Assembly (NCBI RefSeq): GCF_034931365.1
Contig: NZ_JAYGII010000006.1
Coordinates: forward strand, 70,721 to 134,720
From: Natronospira elongata
GTDB taxonomy: Bacteria > Pseudomonadota > Gammaproteobacteria > Natronospirales > Natronospiraceae
DNA length: 64,000 bases
Reading direction: 5' to 3'
In this document: positions 25,303 through 33,106 of the stretch, in pieces
How positions within the stretch are numbered: the stretch's first letter is position 1
Layout of the letters: every line of letters begins with the position of its first letter
Notes under the pieces: model-generated
What the model was told of the DNA's origin: nothing
The model's database searches: none
Seen by the model: the letters and a program-made list of their open reading frames with translations, nothing else
Position numbers and translations under genes: made by a program

Positions 25303-25584
25303 GTCCCGACCCTCCTAGGCCGACCGGCCATTAGAAGACATTGATGAAGCCCGATTATAGGGAGGTGGAGCCATACAAATGTAGGGGGGTAAGCCCGGAT
25401 ACCGGAAAGTCCTGCAGCAATATCAGAAATATCCTACAAGCCAGCTCCCTGTCTGGATCAGTCGCATTTGTATATACACAACAGCAGAAACCTGCGTTTT
25501 TTAAAAAGGCTTTTTATTACAATCGCTTACGCTCCTTTGGTCGTGCTTTCCCGCCATGTGGTTGTTGCAAAAAAGTTCCAATTC
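25303..25584. other. Gene-free, AT-richer upstream region
   Basis: This 282-nt segment separates the small leftward gene from the S8 promoter. It is visibly richer in A/T than its surroundings from about 25410 to 25580, with runs such as TTTTTTAAAAA. An 82-codon open frame at 25341-25589 has no ribosome site and unlikely composition, so I do not call it. A possible dyad GTAGGGGG...ATAC occurs near 25381-25403. Confidence 0.5.
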
Positions 25585-25634
25585 TGTGAACTCCGTCACA
25601 TCTTTCCCGCGCTTTGGCTTCTAGGGTGAAGACG
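25585..25634 (+). promoter_or_regulatory. Putative CRP-type (class II) promoter of the first S8 protease
   Basis: TGTGA ACTCCG TCACA at 25585-25600 is a perfect CRP-type dyad, centre 25592.5. A class II start would be 25634 with the -10 at 25622-25627, which reads TAGGGT (TA---T kept). Spacing equals that of the sites at 3720 and 27995, and all three share TGTGAACT. Confidence 0.6.
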
Positions 25635-25830
25635 TGGCTCGGCACTGCGGTGCCGGGAAATCGTGGACGGAGAAATCCGCTGCGTCGGCCCCGACCAAGT
25701 CGCGGGCATTGGTGGGACACCAATGTCGGGGGCCGCAAACAAGGGACGCTTTTCTGGGTCTGCGGACCCGTTTTTTTTCACCCAGGCCGTTCGCGACGGC
25801 GGTCGATCGGAGCAAGATCCGGAGGGTAAT
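25634..25830 (+). promoter_or_regulatory. Structured leader RNA with internal terminator, before S8 protease 1
   Basis: About 197 nt separate the predicted start from the GTG. Hairpins in order: CGGCAC-TGCG-GTGCCG (UNCG-type loop), CGGA-GAAA-TCCG (GNRA loop), CATTGGTG-GGA-CACCAATG, the last enclosed by a long pair of TCGGCCCCGA with TCGGGGGCCG. GGGGGCCGCAAAC (25728-25740) stands 15 nt before an intrinsic terminator. CTGGGT at 25754-25759 could instead pair with ACCCAG at 25780-25785 past the terminator, giving an alternative fold. It looks like an attenuator or riboswitch-type leader. It matches none of the classes I can recall. Confidence 0.5.
25756..25778 (+). terminator. Intrinsic terminator inside the S8 leader
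   Basis: GGGTC, UNCG-type loop TGCG, GACCC, one G, then eight T. The stem is short, but the T-tract is the longest seen in the window. It lies 52 nt before the start codon, so it would stop messages short of the gene unless bypassed. Confidence 0.65.
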
Positions 25831-27849
25831 GTGAAGAAGTTTGTACTTGGCAGTTCCATGGCCTTGGCCATGGCCGCAGGTTCGGTAGCCGCCACTGGCG
25901 CGGATACCGGCGGCGGTAACATCGATGTCTGGGCCGGTGGCAGCGTCATCGGCGGCAGTGCAGGTGCGAATAAGGGCAAGATTCTTGGCCTGGACCACCC
26001 CGACCGAATTCCCGGCAGCTACATCGTCGTACTCAACGATGACGTCTCGGGAGTTCAGAACGTGGGCGCCACCGCACAAAGCCTGGCCAGTGAGGTGGGC
26101 TTTGACGTGGGCCGGGAGTTCAGCACCGCCATTCAGGGCTTCACGGTTGAGACCGGTCAGCGTGGCTTTCAAAGCACCGAGGCGCTGAAGCGTCTGGCCG
26201 CCGATCCCCGCGTGGACTTCGTCGAGGCCGATCGCCAGATCTGGCTGCAGGAGACCGTGCAGGACGGCGCCACCTGGGGCCTGGACCGGATTGACCAGCG
26301 CGATCTGCCTCTCGATAACCAGTACGTCTATGACGCCGACGGTAGTGGCGTTGAGGTGTACATCATCGACACCGGTATCAACACCAGCCATCAGGATTTC
26401 GGTGGCCGCGTCGCCGGTGGCGTGAACACCGTCGATAACGACGGCATCGGTGACTGTAACGGTCACGGTACCCACGTTGCCAGTTCGGCCGCCGGTAGCA
26501 CCTATGGTGTGGCCAAGAACGCCGACCTCTATTCCGTGCGCGTCTTTGGATGCTCCGGTGGTACTACCACTCAGGCGATCCTGGACGGTATTGACTGGGC
26601 CGTCAGCAACATGAGTGGCCCGGCCGTGGCCAACCTCAGCCTCGGCGGTGGTGCCTCCCAGGCTCTGGACAATGCCGTGAACAACGGTGCCAGCGCCGGC
26701 ATGACCATGGTGGTAGCCGCCGGTAACGAGAACCAGAACGCCTGTAATGTTTCCCCGGCCCGCGCCGATCAGGCCTTCACCGTGGGTTCCACTACCAGCA
26801 ATGACAGCCGTTCCAACTTCTCCAACTGGGGAAGCTGCGTGGATATCTTCGCACCGGGCTCCGACATTACCGCTGCCTGGCACACCTCCAACAGCGCCAC
26901 CAACACCATCAGCGGCACCTCCATGGCCGCCCCGCACGTGGCCGGTGTTGCCGCGCTGTACCTGGGTGAGAACCCCAGTGCCAGCCCGGCCCAGGTGGAA
27001 AGCGCCCTGGTGGGTGAAGCCACCGAAGGCCGCATTAGCGGCGTCAACGGTTCGCCCAATCTGCTGCTCTACAGCCGCGTAACCGAAGGCAGTGGCGGTG
27101 ATGACGGCGATGATGGCGACGACGGCGGTGATGATGGCGGCGGCGACGATGGTGGCAGCGATGACTCCGTCCTCGAGAACGGCGAAGCCGTGAGCGGCCT
27201 CTCCGGCAGCCAGGGCGATGAGCTGCGATTCACCATGGAAGTGCCCGCTGATGCCAGCGAACTGGTCTTCGACATGATCATGGGTTCCGGTGTGCCGGAC
27301 ATGTACGTCCGTTTCGGTGCCGAGCCGACTCTGAATGACTGGGATTGCCGTCCCTATGAGTTCGGTAATGACGAGACCTGTGAATTCAGCGATCCCGACG
27401 CCGGCACCTGGCATGTCATGATTCACGCCTACAACGACTTCTCCGGTGTCACCCTGGTCGGTAACCACGATGGTGGTTCCGATGACGGCGGCGGAGACGA
27501 CGGCGACGACGGTGGCTCCGAGCCGGGTGCCTGCCCGGGTGGCTACGAGGAATTCACCGGCTCCCTGAGCGGCGGTCGTGGCACCAGCACCCATGAGCCC
27601 GATGGTACCTACTATCAGGCCGGTGCCGGCACCCATAACGGCATCCTGACTTCGCCGGATGACGCCATCTTTGATCTCTACCTGCAGCGCTGGAGTGGCT
27701 GGAGCTGGAGTGATGTGGCCGAATCCCTGCCCAACAGTGGCAGTGAGGCTGCCGAAATCAGCTATGACGGCAGCTCCGGCTTCTACGTCTGGCGCCTGGA
27801 GATCTGGAATGGCTCCGGTGACTATGTGTTCTGCATGGATACGCCCTAA
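25831..27849 (+). CDS. Secreted S8 (subtilisin/proteinase K-like) serine protease with PPC and C-terminal domains
   Basis: GTG at 25831 with GGAGG 7 nt upstream gives 672 residues; an upstream in-frame ATG would bury the signal peptide. Signal peptide: 1-~22 (KKFVLGSSMALAMAAGSVAA). Inhibitor I9 propeptide: about 55-140 (HPDRIPGSYIVVL to DFVEADRQIWL). Catalytic domain: Asp180 (IIDTG), His212 (NGHGTHV), oxyanion Asn299 (VAAGN), Ser364 (SGTSMAAPHVAG). A PPC domain (~446-546) and a C-terminal Cys-framed domain (568-672) follow, each behind an Asp/Gly-rich linker (~421-445, 547-565). It degrades extracellular protein. It lies behind a CRP-type promoter and a terminated leader and is paralogous to the next gene. 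Confidence 0.95.
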   Translation: MKKFVLGSSMALAMAAGSVAATGADTGGGNIDVWAGGSVIGGSAGANKGKILGLDHPDRIPGSYIVVLNDDVSGVQNVGATAQSLASEVGFDVGREFSTAIQGFTVETGQRGFQSTEALKRLAADPRVDFVEADRQIWLQETVQDGATWGLDRIDQRDLPLDNQYVYDADGSGVEVYIIDTGINTSHQDFGGRVAGGVNTVDNDGIGDCNGHGTHVASSAAGSTYGVAKNADLYSVRVFGCSGGTTTQAILDGIDWAVSNMSGPAVANLSLGGGASQALDNAVNNGASAGMTMVVAAGNENQNACNVSPARADQAFTVGSTTSNDSRSNFSNWGSCVDIFAPGSDITAAWHTSNSATNTISGTSMAAPHVAGVAALYLGENPSASPAQVESALVGEATEGRISGVNGSPNLLLYSRVTEGSGGDDGDDGDDGGDDGGGDDGGSDDSVLENGEAVSGLSGSQGDELRFTMEVPADASELVFDMIMGSGVPDMYVRFGAEPTLNDWDCRPYEFGNDETCEFSDPDAGTWHVMIHAYNDFSGVTLVGNHDGGSDDGGGDDGDDGGSEPGACPGGYEEFTGSLSGGRGTSTHEPDGTYYQAGAGTHNGILTSPDDAIFDLYLQRWSGWSWSDVAESLPNSGSEAAEISYDGSSGFYVWRLEIWNGSGDYVFCMDTP

Positions 27850-27880
27850 GCGGTTTATCCCGAATTAAGGCAGGACTATG

Positions 27881-27912
27881 GCCGCGGCCCCCCAGGGGGC
27901 CGCGGCTTTTTT
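27881..27912 (+). terminator. Terminator of S8 protease 1
   Basis: GCCGCGGCCCC / GGGGCCGCGGC stem followed by TTTTTT, 31 nt past the stop. Confidence 0.9.
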
Positions 27913-27994
27913 GTGTACGGCGATTGATGCCCCGATGGCATATGGGCGGCAAGTGTTACATAAGTCCTCACGTGCACTTTTTTGTATCGGAAAA

Positions 27995-28044
27995 TGTGAA
28001 CTGGGTCACGTCGAAATCCCCTCCAGTGAACTTTATTTGATGGC
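27995..28044 (+). promoter_or_regulatory. Putative CRP-type (class II) promoter of the second S8 protease
   Basis: TGTGA ACTGGG TCACG at 27995-28010, centre 28002.5, one mismatch to the dyad consensus. A class II start is 28044, with TTTATT at the -10 position 28032-28037. The predicted leader (~52 nt) contains a 10-bp hairpin from ACCCGG to CCGGGT at about 28046-28068 and GAGGGG 11 nt before the ATG. It has no terminator, unlike the leader of protease 1. Confidence 0.55.
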
Positions 28045-28095
28045 ACCCGGTTCACGGTGAGCCGGGTTGGTTCAACAATGTGAGGGGATTCAGTA

Positions 28096-29709
28096 ATGAT
28101 CAAGCGAAACTCGATGGCGGCCGCGATAGCCGCCCTGGTATTTTCGGCGGGCGGACTGTCCGCACAAACCCATCAGATGATTGATCAGGTCGGTGGTGCC
28201 ATCGACCGGATTCAGCCCGGTGCGCCCATTCATGGCCTCGACCATCCTGACCGGATTCCGGGTCAATACATCGTCGTGCTCCGAGACGAGATGGCCGGCA
28301 TTCAAAGCGTGGAGAGTCTGGCGCGTGATCTGGGCAGGCAGGCTGGGTTCGACGTCCAGCACAGTTATGATGTAGCCCTCCGGGGCTTTTCCCTGCGCGC
28401 CACACCGGGCTTGCAGTCCCGCGGCCAGGGGGCGGAAAAGCAGGCTCTGGCGAACCTGGCCCGGGATCCACGGGTGGATTTCATCGAGGCAGACCGTCAC
28501 GTCTACCTGCAGCAAAGTCAGTCACCCGCAACCTGGGGCCTGGATCGCATCGACCAGCGCGATCTGCCCCTGAATAATACCTACAACTATGATTACACCG
28601 GCGCCGGCGTGCACGCCTACATCATCGACACCGGTATTCGTGCCAGTCACAACCAATTCAGTGGTCGCATGGGCCCTGGCTGGACTGGCATCAATGATGG
28701 CCGGGGAACCTCGGACTGTAATGGTCATGGCACCCACGTGGCCGGCACTGTCGGTGGCAGCGTCCACGGGGTGGCCAAGGGCGTTCGCCTCTACCCGGTC
28801 CGGGTCTTTGGCTGCAGTGGCCAGACCTCCAACTCCATCATCATCGACTCGGTCAACTGGGTGGCCGCCAATCACAATGCACCAGCGGTGGCCAATATGA
28901 GCCTCGGGGGTGGCGCCTCCCAGGCCCTGGATAATGCCGTTCAGGGGGCATCCAATGCGGGGGTCACCATGGTGGTGGCGGCCGGCAACAGCAACGCCAA
29001 CGCCTGTAATTTCTCGCCGGCCCGCGCAAGTTCAGCCATCACCGTGGGTTCCACCACCAGCAACGATAGCCGTTCCAACTTCTCCAACTGGGGAAGCTGT
29101 GTCGATATTTTTGCCCCGGGGTCCAATATCACCGCGCCCTGGCATACCTCCAACAGCGCCACCAACACCATCAGTGGTACCTCCATGGCCGCCCCCCATG
29201 TGGCCGGCGTGGTCGCCCTTTACCTGCAAGCAGCCCCGGGTGCCAGCCCGACCCAGATCGCCAACGCCTTGTATGGCAATGCCACCACGGGTCGTCTCTC
29301 CGGCATTGGCAGCGGCTCGCCCAATCGCCTCCTGTACAGCCGCCTGTCCAACGGCGGCGGTGATGACGGCGGTGGTGGTGATGGTGGATCCTGCCCTGCC
29401 GGGTTCCAGGAATTCACTGGTTCACTCAGTGGCTCCGGTGATAGCACCTTCGAGCCCAATGGCACCTACTATCAGGCCTCGGCAGGCACGCACCAGGGCA
29501 TCCTGGCTTCGCCGAGCAACGCCATTTATGACCTCTTCCTGCAGCAGTACAGCTGGTGGAATGGCTGGCAGACCGTCGCCCAGTCTCTGCCCAACTCCGG
29601 CAGTGAGAACGCCCAGATCAGCTACAATGGCAGTTCGGGCTACTACGTCTGGCGGCTGGAGTCCTGGACCGGGTCCGGTGCCTATACCTTCTGCATGAAT
29701 ACCCCCTGA
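28096..29709 (+). CDS. Secreted S8 (proteinase K-like) serine protease with C-terminal domain
   Basis: A 537-residue paralogue of the preceding protease. Signal peptide 1-~24 (MIKRNSMAAAIAALVFSAGG, then LSAQ). I9 propeptide about 48-138 (HPDRIPGQYIVVL to DFIEADRHVYL). Catalytic Asp178 (IIDTG), His211 (NGHGTHV), oxyanion Asn298 (VAAGN), Ser363 (SGTSMAAPHVAG). It lacks the PPC domain: a Gly/Asp linker (~419-432) leads straight to the Cys-framed C-terminal domain (433-537) that ends FCMNTP. The catalytic domains are so alike that DNA stretches of about 30 bases match (near 26806 and 29072). The pair is a tandem duplication, the first copy having gained or the second having lost PPC. Confidence 0.95.
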   Translation: MIKRNSMAAAIAALVFSAGGLSAQTHQMIDQVGGAIDRIQPGAPIHGLDHPDRIPGQYIVVLRDEMAGIQSVESLARDLGRQAGFDVQHSYDVALRGFSLRATPGLQSRGQGAEKQALANLARDPRVDFIEADRHVYLQQSQSPATWGLDRIDQRDLPLNNTYNYDYTGAGVHAYIIDTGIRASHNQFSGRMGPGWTGINDGRGTSDCNGHGTHVAGTVGGSVHGVAKGVRLYPVRVFGCSGQTSNSIIIDSVNWVAANHNAPAVANMSLGGGASQALDNAVQGASNAGVTMVVAAGNSNANACNFSPARASSAITVGSTTSNDSRSNFSNWGSCVDIFAPGSNITAPWHTSNSATNTISGTSMAAPHVAGVVALYLQAAPGASPTQIANALYGNATTGRLSGIGSGSPNRLLYSRLSNGGGDDGGGGDGGSCPAGFQEFTGSLSGSGDSTFEPNGTYYQASAGTHQGILASPSNAIYDLFLQQYSWWNGWQTVAQSLPNSGSENAQISYNGSSGYYVWRLESWTGSGAYTFCMNTP

Positions 29710-29733
29710 CCGCTCGGACAGGAGGGTTTGCCG

Positions 29734-29763
29734 GCCGGGGCCCTGCGGGGCCCCGGCTTTTCC
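29734..29763 (+). terminator. Terminator of S8 protease 2
   Basis: GCCGGGGCCC, loop TGCG, GGGCCCCGGC, then TTTTCCC. The stem is very strong, the T-tract short. Confidence 0.75.
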
Positions 29764-29836
29764 CGTCCACACCGGCCGGCCCGATCTTGATCCATGTTAA
29801 AGTAAGCCGCTTTGCAAACCAGCCGGACGGGTCGTC

Positions 29837-30775
29837 ATGAAAGCGCTTTCCATTCGCCAGCTCAGCAAGCGTTACCCCAACGGGGTTGAAGCCTTGAAGG
29901 GTATTGATCTGGACGTGGAGGAGGGGGACTTCTTCGCCCTGCTCGGCCCCAATGGCGCAGGCAAGACCACGGCCATCGGTATTCTCACCTCCCTGGTCAA
30001 CAAGACAGGCGGGCAGATTGAGGTCTTTGGTCACAACATGGACCGGGAGTTGGAGGCGGCCAAGGCCTGCATTGGCGTGGTGCCTCAGGAAGTCAATTTC
30101 AATCAGTTCGAGAAGGTCTGCGACATCGTCGTGAACCAGGCCGGTTACTACGGCATATCCCGACGCCAGGCATTGCCTCGTGCTGAGCGTTACCTCAAGC
30201 AGCTTGATCTTTGGGAAAAGCGGGATAGCCCATCCCGGAACCTGTCCGGTGGCATGAAGCGCCGCTTGATGATCGCCAGGGCCCTGGTTCATGAGCCTCG
30301 TTTGCTGATTCTGGACGAGCCCACTGCCGGGGTGGATATTGAAATTCGCCGATCCATGTGGGAGTTCCTTCGGGAGATCAATGCTCAGGGCACTACGATC
30401 ATCCTCACGACCCATTATCTGGAAGAGGCGGAGAACCTTTGCCGGAATATCGCCATCATTGATCATGGTCAGATCATCGAAAAGGCCAGTACCCGACGTT
30501 TGCTGGATAAGCTCAGCACGGAGACCTTCATTCTTAACCTGCAAACAGCCTTGCGTGAAGTGCCGGAAGTGGATGGCTATCAGCTCAATATGGTGGACGA
30601 GACATGTATCGAAGTTGAGATCCACCGTGACCGTTCCATCAATGCCCTGTTCCAGCAATTGAGTGACGCGGGCATCCAGGTGGCCAGCATGCGTAACAAG
30701 GTCAATCGCCTTGAGGAGCTGTTTGTCCGAATGGTGCATGGCGGGCGAAATGACCGAGCTGGAGGTGAGTCATGA
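29837..30775 (+). CDS. yadG: ABC-2 exporter ATP-binding subunit (YadG-like)
   Basis: A 312-residue ATPase with Walker A GPNGAGKTTA (residues about 38-47), signature LSGGMKRRLMIARAL, Walker B LLILDEPTAGVD and the switch His in LTTHYLEEAE. A C-terminal extension (~215-312) is typical of YadG/CcmA-type ATPases. It powers the permease encoded next, with which it overlaps by ATGA (30772-30775). The cargo of YadGH is not known; drug or lipid-linked export has been suggested for the family. Confidence 0.9.
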   Translation: MKALSIRQLSKRYPNGVEALKGIDLDVEEGDFFALLGPNGAGKTTAIGILTSLVNKTGGQIEVFGHNMDRELEAAKACIGVVPQEVNFNQFEKVCDIVVNQAGYYGISRRQALPRAERYLKQLDLWEKRDSPSRNLSGGMKRRLMIARALVHEPRLLILDEPTAGVDIEIRRSMWEFLREINAQGTTIILTTHYLEEAENLCRNIAIIDHGQIIEKASTRRLLDKLSTETFILNLQTALREVPEVDGYQLNMVDETCIEVEIHRDRSINALFQQLSDAGIQVASMRNKVNRLEELFVRMVHGGRNDRAGGES

Positions 30776-31548
30776 GCCGGCGTCGTCAGAATCTGGTGGG
30801 GCTTTATACCATCGTGCACAAGGAACTTACCCGTGTCCTGCGTATCTGGATACAGACCCTGGTTCCGCCGGCTATCACCATGAGTCTTTATTTCGTCATT
30901 TTTGGCCAGTTGATTGGTCGCCGGGTCGGTGAAATGGGTGGCCTGGATTTCATGGCCTGGATTGCACCCGGTCTGATCATCATGGCAGTGATACAGAACA
31001 GTTACGGCAATGTGGTCTCCTCATTCTTTGGGGCCAAATTTGGTCGGCATATCGAGGAAATGATGGTCTCCCCCCTGCCCACTTCCATGATTCTGGCCGG
31101 TTACGTCATTGGCGGGATGGGGCGTGGCCTTCTGGTGGGGCTGTTGGTGGCCCTGATTGCCTCTCTTTTCGTGCCCTTGCAAGTTGCCAATCCATTGGTG
31201 ATGGCCGCGGTGGTGCTCCTTACCTCGGCGACCTTTTCCCTTGCCGGCTTGATCAATGCGGTGTTTGCCAAGAAGTTTGATGATATTTCCATCATCCCGA
31301 CCTTCATTCTCACGCCACTCACCTATCTGGGCGGGGTGTTTTACACCGTGGAGCTATTGCCGGGGCCCTGGCGGGAGCTTTCCCTGTTTAATCCCATCCT
31401 GTACATGGTCAACCTCTTCCGTTACAGCATCTTTGGTGTCAGTGATGTGCGCCTGGATATCGCCTTCGTCATCATCCTGGCCATGTTGATTGTCTTGTAT
31501 ATTCTTGCCTTTTACTTGCTCAAGCGCGGCATCGGCTTGCGTGCCTGA
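30772..31548 (+). CDS. yadH: ABC-2 exporter permease subunit (YadH-like)
   Basis: A 258-residue inner-membrane protein with six segments. Family features include an N-terminal amphipathic helix (YTIVHKELTRVLRIWIQTLV), FFGAKFGRHIEEMMVSPLP, FAKKFDDISIIPTFILTPL with TYLGGVFYTVELLP, and a closing LLKRGIGLRA. It forms a dimeric channel with the preceding ATPase. Start and stop codons overlap by 4 nt, indicating coupled translation. Confidence 0.9.
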   Translation: MSRRRQNLVGLYTIVHKELTRVLRIWIQTLVPPAITMSLYFVIFGQLIGRRVGEMGGLDFMAWIAPGLIIMAVIQNSYGNVVSSFFGAKFGRHIEEMMVSPLPTSMILAGYVIGGMGRGLLVGLLVALIASLFVPLQVANPLVMAAVVLLTSATFSLAGLINAVFAKKFDDISIIPTFILTPLTYLGGVFYTVELLPGPWRELSLFNPILYMVNLFRYSIFGVSDVRLDIAFVIILAMLIVLYILAFYLLKRGIGLRA

Positions 31549-31681
31549 TCGTGGAAGGGTCTGGGGTATCCGCGTCCGGTTGATGAGTATGAAAAATGGG
31601 AAGTGCCCCGCTTCTGTCCTATAGTGAGGGCAGTTGTGCACTCATTCCGCAATCGCCGGAGCCGGGGAGGGGGTCACGCAA

Positions 31682-32314
31682 ATGGGGCAGGCGCTGGGTC
31701 AGGACGTGCCGGAAAAGGCCGCAGAGATATTGTCATTCTGGTTCGGCCCGGAGTGGCGGCAAATGCCCCTGCAAGCAGATCCATCCAGGAATGCCTTGTG
31801 GTGGCAGGCTGACCCGGCGACGGATAAATACATCCGTGAACGTTTTGGTCGCTTGACCGATCAGGCATTGGAGGGTGGCCTGGAGCCCTGGGCCCATACC
31901 CCCCTCGGTCGCCTGGCCCTGATTCTTCTCCTCGACCAATTCACCCGCCACCTTTATCGTGATCAGGCAAAGGCCTTCGCAGGCGACCAGAGAGCGCAAT
32001 TGTTGTGTCTCAATGGCCTCGACCGAGGTTCAGACCAGGCATTGGCGCCCTTGCAGCGCGTGTTCTTCTATCTTCCGTTGGAGCACGCCGAGGATGCCGG
32101 GCTGCAACGCCGCTGTGTGCAGCTTTTCCAGTCCTTGCTGGAATCTGTACCAGAGCCGGATCGGGAATCGTATCGGTACTACCTGGAATTTGCCCGCAAG
32201 CATCAGGAGGTGATCGATCGTTTCGGACGTTTTCCTCACCGGAACAAAGCCCTCGGCAGGGACAGCAGCTTCGATGAGGAGCGCTTCATGAGGGTGGAAG
32301 GGCGTGGCTTCTAG
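31682..32314 (+). CDS. DUF924 family protein
   Basis: A 210-residue soluble helical protein. ILSFWFGPEWRQ near the N-terminus, LALILLLDQFTRHLYRDQAKAFA in the middle and YRYYLEFARKHQEVIDRFGRFPHRNKAL (described as residues about 165-192) are the DUF924 hallmarks. GGGAGGGGG precedes the ATG at 31682 by 11 nt; a GTG/ATG further upstream at 31634 is less likely. TPR-like helical packing is known for the family; the function is not. Confidence 0.88.
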   Translation: MGQALGQDVPEKAAEILSFWFGPEWRQMPLQADPSRNALWWQADPATDKYIRERFGRLTDQALEGGLEPWAHTPLGRLALILLLDQFTRHLYRDQAKAFAGDQRAQLLCLNGLDRGSDQALAPLQRVFFYLPLEHAEDAGLQRRCVQLFQSLLESVPEPDRESYRYYLEFARKHQEVIDRFGRFPHRNKALGRDSSFDEERFMRVEGRGF

Positions 32315-32346
32315 CGGTACTACCCGAAAATGACGAGGATGTCAGC

Positions 32347-33102
32347 ATGATCGATTATGCAGTGAGCCGAACGGTGCTCGCCATACGCCAGCTCAATTTC
32401 AAGGGGCTGGGCGGGCTTGAGTTGGTTTTTGCCGGCATGGGATATGACATCCGATACCTGGATGCGCCCAACGATGATCTGACCGCAGTGGATGCTGGCG
32501 AGGATGACCTGATGGTGGTCCTGGGCGGCCCACCCAGTGCCCTGGATGATAGGCGATACCCCTTTCTGATCGACGAGCTGCGCCTGATCGAGCAGCGCCT
32601 GGCCAGCGGTCGGCCCTTACTGGGCATATGCCTGGGGGCACAGCTTCTGGCTCGGACTTTGGGCGCCAGCATCCATGAGGGGGCTGCCGAGGAGCTGGGA
32701 TGGTGGCCGGTGCAACTGTCACAGGAAGGTCGTGCGGGACCGTTGCGCTTTCTTGACCAGGTGCCGGTGCTCCACTGGCACCGGGATGCCATGGCCCTGC
32801 CCGAGGGCGCCCGGCGTCTGGCCTGGACGGACGATTGCGACGTTCAGGCTTTCTCCTGGGGCGATGCGGTCATGGGGCTGCAGTTCCATCCGGAAGTGGA
32901 TTGCACCGCGATGAACCAATGGTTGGTCGCCCATGTCAGCCAGCTGGATGCCCATCCCCTGCAATCCGTGGAGCGTCTGCGTGAGCAGACCCAGCGCTGC
33001 AGTCCGTGGATGCAGCGGCGGGCATCGGCCATGCTCAGCGACTGGCTTGCCGGCCTGGATGAGCGCCGCCTGTTACGAGGCGCAGTCAGGGGAAGTGGCT
33101 GA
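32347..33102 (+). CDS. Class I glutamine amidotransferase-like protein
   Basis: A 251-residue stand-alone GATase1 domain. The nucleophile elbow LLGICLGAQLLA holds Cys95, and LQFHPEVD holds His181 and Glu183, so the triad is complete. VVLGGPPSALDD is the oxyanion strand region. Proteins of this type resemble the GMP-synthase amidotransferase half and often act on gamma-glutamyl compounds or with unknown partners. It lies 32 nt after the DUF924 gene and may be co-transcribed. Substrate unknown. Confidence 0.87.
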   Translation: MIDYAVSRTVLAIRQLNFKGLGGLELVFAGMGYDIRYLDAPNDDLTAVDAGEDDLMVVLGGPPSALDDRRYPFLIDELRLIEQRLASGRPLLGICLGAQLLARTLGASIHEGAAEELGWWPVQLSQEGRAGPLRFLDQVPVLHWHRDAMALPEGARRLAWTDDCDVQAFSWGDAVMGLQFHPEVDCTAMNQWLVAHVSQLDAHPLQSVERLREQTQRCSPWMQRRASAMLSDWLAGLDERRLLRGAVRGSG

Positions 33103-33106
33103 GAGC

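Noticed and set aside
25341..25589. Open frame of 82 codons in the AT-richer gap before the S8 promoter
   Set aside because: No ribosome site, atypical composition, and it overlaps the CRP-type dyad. Treated as non-coding.
25634..25778. c-di-GMP-I (GEMM) riboswitch, suggested by GCAAAC and GGGACGC
   Set aside because: The order, spacing and flanking stems of that class are missing, and no receptor-loop partner is seen. Kept only as an unclassified leader.
25621..27636. 671-codon frame antisense to S8 protease 1
   Set aside because: Gly/Thr/Val-rich low-complexity translation with no family features, caused by codon bias of the real gene on the other strand.
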